This document shows, piece after piece, positions 60,978 through 64,000 of a DNA stretch of 64,000 nucleotides. A program made the position numbers and the translations under genes. The stretch comes from Planctomycetaceae bacterium (GTDB taxonomy: Bacteria; Planctomycetota; Planctomycetia; Pirellulales; Pirellulaceae): the NCBI GenBank assembly GCA_020638995.1, contig JACKHM010000001.1, positions 310,001 to 374,000 on the forward strand, in the 5' to 3' direction. The notes beneath the pieces are model-generated. The model made no database searches. It had not been told where the DNA came from and worked only from the letters and a program-made list of their open reading frames with translations. Each line of letters opens with the position of its first letter. Positions within the stretch are counted from its first letter, which is position 1.

Positions 60978-63900
60978 TCAGTTGTTTCCGCGAATCAGAG
61001 AGATGAGTTCATCCGTCGCCATGCGCCCCGCCGACTGAGTACCTTCCATCACACCGGCGACGAGGTCTCGCTTGTCGCTGTGCAGATCGAGGATCTTCTC
61101 CTCAATCGTGTCGCGGGCAACGATGCGATAGCACATTACAGGGCGTGTCTGTCCGATGCGATGAGCGCGGTCGGTCGCTTGGTCTTCCACAGCGGGATTC
61201 CACCAAGGATCCATGTGGATGACATAGTCGGCCGCGGTCAGGTTTAAGCCGGTGCCGCCTGCTTTCAACGAAATCAGGAACGCATCCGCTTCACCCGCCT
61301 GGAACGCATCGACGCGTTGCTGTCGCACCTTGGCCGGAGTTGATCCATCGAGGTATTGATAGGTGATTCCCGCGTCTTCCAGTGCCTTGCGAATCAACGC
61401 CAAGTACGAAGTGAACTGGCTGAAGATCAGCGTTCGATGGCCTTCGTCCTTCAATTCCTGTAGTGTCTCGGTTAGCAACGCGAGCTTGGCCGACGACCCC
61501 TCCCAAGTCTCGTCGACGAGCCCCACGTGGCAGGCAAGTTGTCGCAACCGGGTCATAATCGCTAACACCCGGAACCGCTGGTCTTGCGTATCGGGCAGGC
61601 CAGCAATCTGATCGATTTCACCGAGCGCCGCCAGCCGCATCTCGTCGTATCGCCGACGCTCCTGATCGCTGAGCTCGACGTACAAGTTCATGTTGGTTCG
61701 CTCAGGAAGCTCCGTCAGAACTTGGCTCTTGGTACGTCGCAACACGAAGGGCCGAATCACTCGTGATAAAGAATGACGGCGTTCGTCGTCGTTTTCTTTT
61801 TCGATCGGGCCGGCAAAGCGGTCGCGGAAGTTGTCCCAACTGCCAAACAATCCCGGCGAGACATTTCGAAAGATGCTCCACAACTCACCCAGATGATTCT
61901 CCATCGGCGTTCCAGTTAGCGCCAACGTCCAATCCGCATTGAAGCCACGGATCGCTTGAGACGTCTTGGTGCGACTATTCTTGATGAATTGTGCTTCGTC
62001 CAGAATCAGCGTGCCCCATTTTACCTTGGACAACTTCTCCTCGTCTCGCAACGACAGGCCGTAGCTGCAAACCACCACATCACCAGCGCTGACGTCATCG
62101 AGGAATTCGGCACGATCGGTTTCACGGTACAAGTGCGTTTTCAAATCGGGCGCAAAGCGTTTTGCTTCTCGCACCCAGTTGAAGCCGACCGAGGTGGGAG
62201 CAATCACCAGTGCGGGGCCCGTCTGCTGGCGGTCAATGAGTACCGCCAAGGCTTGAATGGTTTTGCCGAGCCCCATGTCGTCGGCAAGGCAGCCGCCAAC
62301 TCCCCACTCAGCCAGCCGCCGCATCCATCGATAGCCCTCGAGCTGATAGTCACGGAGCGTACCGACAAACGATTCGGGCGGCGTCGGATCGAGGTGTTGT
62401 GATCGATCCAAGCGCGCGACACATTCTTGCCAAGCCTTTGGCGCTTCAATGTCAATCTGAGCTTCCAGTAAATCCTGAATGATGGGAGCCGCGGTCGCGC
62501 TGATTTCCAAGTTGTTGCGATTCTTATGAGCAACGTCGCGCAGCTGCTTCAATTTCTCTCGCAACTCGGTCGTAATCTTGGCCCAATGTCCGGGTCGAAT
62601 CTCCATATAACCAGCAGTTGGTTCGCTTCGGACGCCATTCAACAAGTCGGCCAGTTGAAACTCATGTTCACCAATTCGACAACTGCCGCTAATTCCGAAC
62701 CAATCCTTCTTCCGCGACACTTCAACACGTAAGTTACGGGGGGTAATCGCCCCAACGATTCGAACGGATTGTACCGACTTGGGGTCCCATGCAACTTCAA
62801 ATCCAAGTTCGCCGGACTTTGTCTCCAGATCCTCCAACATCCGTAACGATTGATCGAAGTCGAGCAGCCTCCAGTTCCAGTCTGATAGCGGGCGTGCGCG
62901 GTCGAGTTGCAAATGGCGTTCAATCGTTCGTGCCCGCGTCATTTCGGCTTGTGTGTCGCGACGCCGCTGGACCGGCTTACCATCCTGACGGTCGGCGTAC
63001 AGCAGGACTCCTTCGCCAGGCAGGAACATCCGTCCTTGTGCATCCTTCACCCGCAGGCCGCACTCGAGACTCCCTTGCTGATGCGAGCGAAGCAACACAA
63101 CGGGCTTCGTCTCGGTCGGAACGATCGGCCCCGCGATGGACGGCGGCAACTCGACCGGTGTGGTCTCGCGGATTTGTTCCAGTCGGGTTCGCAACTCTTC
63201 GACGCGATCAGGCGAGATTGCTGGAAGTTTGAGAATGGACCGCGCGAGTTCTGCCTGGGCATCGTCACAGCGGCAGACCAAGATGAGTGGGCTGTTGCTC
63301 ACGTAAGCCACAATCCCGTTCTCGCAAATCGCAAGATGGATACCGTCGCCGCCGACGACTTCCGGAAAGGCAATCCCGAGTAGCAACCCCTCTTGGCGCT
63401 GGATCAAGCGGATGCCGAACGGGAATGAGCACACTTCGGCAGGATTGTCGTTTAAGAACACGGTATCATGCCCTGCTAAGGCCATCACCGCTTCAACCAA
63501 ATCTAACTCCAGGTGCTGCTGATAGTAGTAATAGCCGGATGCCTGTCGTATCGCGGCGACCGCCTTTTCGTCGGCAACCGAATGGATTAGGTCGTGTGAA
63601 CTTCGCAGCGACTCCAAACCGATTCGCGTGCCCTTGGTCCAACCGCCGCCGCGTTTCTTAGCACGCTGTTTCAAAGGGAACAACTTGAATCCATCTTGAG
63701 TCTCCAGACGCCACGCCAATCGAACCGGAGCCTCCATCTCGTCGTCTTCGATGTCTTGTTGCGGCACTAGCGGTCGCTCGGCAAGGTAGCGATCAAGCGG
63801 ACGCATGACGGCCGGCAGCGCGTCGACACGTTTTGTGGATATAGAGTCTTCCTGGCCAGCCTCAAGCCGTGCCCGCAAGGCAGAAGAACCGTTATTTAAT

Positions 63901-64000
63901 TCCCCGAGCAGGTACCGCGCAAAGCAATAGGTGTGAATACATGGCCGTTGCCCGTTCGACTGAGAACAACTGCAACCGCCCGTAAATGTGCCCTCAAAAA
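60978..64000 (-). CDS. SWIM-domain SNF2-family DEAD-box-like ATPase, N-terminus cut by right edge
   Basis: The frame runs to the window edge, so the true start is beyond 64000. Visible from the N-side: a SWIM zinc finger G-G-C-S-C-x8-C-I-H (63924-63975 or so), a long helicase-associated region, then the SNF2 ATPase: L-A-D-D-M-G-L-G-K-T (motif I), L-D-E-A-Q (II), L-T-G-T-P-M-E-N (III), L-I-F-S-Q-F-T (IV), G-G-T-G-L-N-L-T-A-A (V) and D-Q-A-T-D-R-A-H-R-I-G-Q (VI). This is the bacterial HepA-like SWIM-SNF2 type, probably a DNA or RNA-polymerase remodelling translocase. The 1007 codons seen are close to full family length. Confidence 0.95.
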   Translation of the reverse strand, partial: FEGTFTGGCSCSQSNGQRPCIHTYCFARYLLGELNNGSSALRARLEAGQEDSISTKRVDALPAVMRPLDRYLAERPLVPQQDIEDDEMEAPVRLAWRLETQDGFKLFPLKQRAKKRGGGWTKGTRIGLESLRSSHDLIHSVADEKAVAAIRQASGYYYYQQHLELDLVEAVMALAGHDTVFLNDNPAEVCSFPFGIRLIQRQEGLLLGIAFPEVVGGDGIHLAICENGIVAYVSNSPLILVCRCDDAQAELARSILKLPAISPDRVEELRTRLEQIRETTPVELPPSIAGPIVPTETKPVVLLRSHQQGSLECGLRVKDAQGRMFLPGEGVLLYADRQDGKPVQRRRDTQAEMTRARTIERHLQLDRARPLSDWNWRLLDFDQSLRMLEDLETKSGELGFEVAWDPKSVQSVRIVGAITPRNLRVEVSRKKDWFGISGSCRIGEHEFQLADLLNGVRSEPTAGYMEIRPGHWAKITTELREKLKQLRDVAHKNRNNLEISATAAPIIQDLLEAQIDIEAPKAWQECVARLDRSQHLDPTPPESFVGTLRDYQLEGYRWMRRLAEWGVGGCLADDMGLGKTIQALAVLIDRQQTGPALVIAPTSVGFNWVREAKRFAPDLKTHLYRETDRAEFLDDVSAGDVVVCSYGLSLRDEEKLSKVKWGTLILDEAQFIKNSRTKTSQAIRGFNADWTLALTGTPMENHLGELWSIFRNVSPGLFGSWDNFRDRFAGPIEKENDDERRHSLSRVIRPFVLRRTKSQVLTELPERTNMNLYVELSDQERRRYDEMRLAALGEIDQIAGLPDTQDQRFRVLAIMTRLRQLACHVGLVDETWEGSSAKLALLTETLQELKDEGHRTLIFSQFTSYLALIRKALEDAGITYQYLDGSTPAKVRQQRVDAFQAGEADAFLISLKAGGTGLNLTAADYVIHMDPWWNPAVEDQATDRAHRIGQTRPVMCYRIVARDTIEEKILDLHSDKRDLVAGVMEGTQSAGRMATDELISLIRGNN

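Noticed and set aside
1..64000. CRISPR arrays, tRNA or rRNA genes, prophage or IS transposases
   Set aside because: None recognised on reading both strands; no regular direct-repeat/spacer pattern and no transposase motifs.

Overview
The window looks like a chromosomal segment of a planctomycete, most probably from the Pirellula/Rhodopirellula side of the phylum (order-level placement is inference). Evidence: a DUF1501 Tat-exported protein, DUF1080 (3-keto-disaccharide hydrolase) domains, a dockerin-repeat relic, ECF sigma factors next to Ser/Thr kinases that start with an anti-sigma-like zinc finger, the HpnC-HpnD-HpnE squalene genes, many GTG/TTG starts, and short palindromic repeats of a kind common in planctomycete genomes. 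No rRNA, tRNA, CRISPR array, prophage or insertion sequence was recognised.

Layout. 1-473 is the start of a TPR envelope protein leaving the left edge. 811-4651 is a tight four-gene operon (sugar-nucleotide epimerase, jelly-roll protein, creatininase-like metalloamidase, double DUF1080 lipoprotein). A CBS protein and ispH follow, and ispH diverges from hpnC-hpnD-hpnE (isoprenoid units to squalene). A YfhO-type membrane protein and serine acetyltransferase converge at 12.4 kb. From 13.7 to 25.6 kb all genes point left: EF-G-like GTPase, hisA, hisH, an OmpA lipoprotein, prepilin peptidase, aroK, an aroD-aroE fusion, mutL and an NtrC-type regulator. The regulator's likely sensor kinase lies at 27.0-27.7 kb; a nucleotidyltransferase gene and a decayed dockerin gene sit between them. 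pnp with a clear terminator, rpsO, a MASE1 sensor kinase and a radical SAM protein follow.

34.5-44.9 kb is accessory: two serine hydrolases (one fused to ankyrin repeats), an unknown exported protein, a membrane-anchored thioredoxin whose first active-site cysteine codon is UGA, an RDD protein, an ECF sigma factor, a TolC-family protein and small exported proteins. 45.5-55.9 kb holds a sigma factor/kinase pair (the kinase has two tandem beta-helix domains), a DUF1501 protein and a second large kinase. 56.0-59.5 kb is a TAXI-type TRAP transporter. On the opposite strand a SWIM-SNF2 helicase (cut by the right edge) precedes a sodium:solute symporter family gene.

Most notable observation: the thioredoxin at 38911-39306 (minus) is intact except for an in-frame UGA in W-UGA-G-A-C, and a hairpin with a GGUC loop starts about 20 nt after that UGA. 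This is what a bacterial selenocysteine gene with its SECIS element would look like. It could still be a decayed gene, and no selenocysteine machinery is in the window. Other points are two copies of a 120-bp palindromic repeat, a repeat-derived in-frame insertion inside a kinase catalytic domain, and the decayed dockerin gene splitting a two-component pair.
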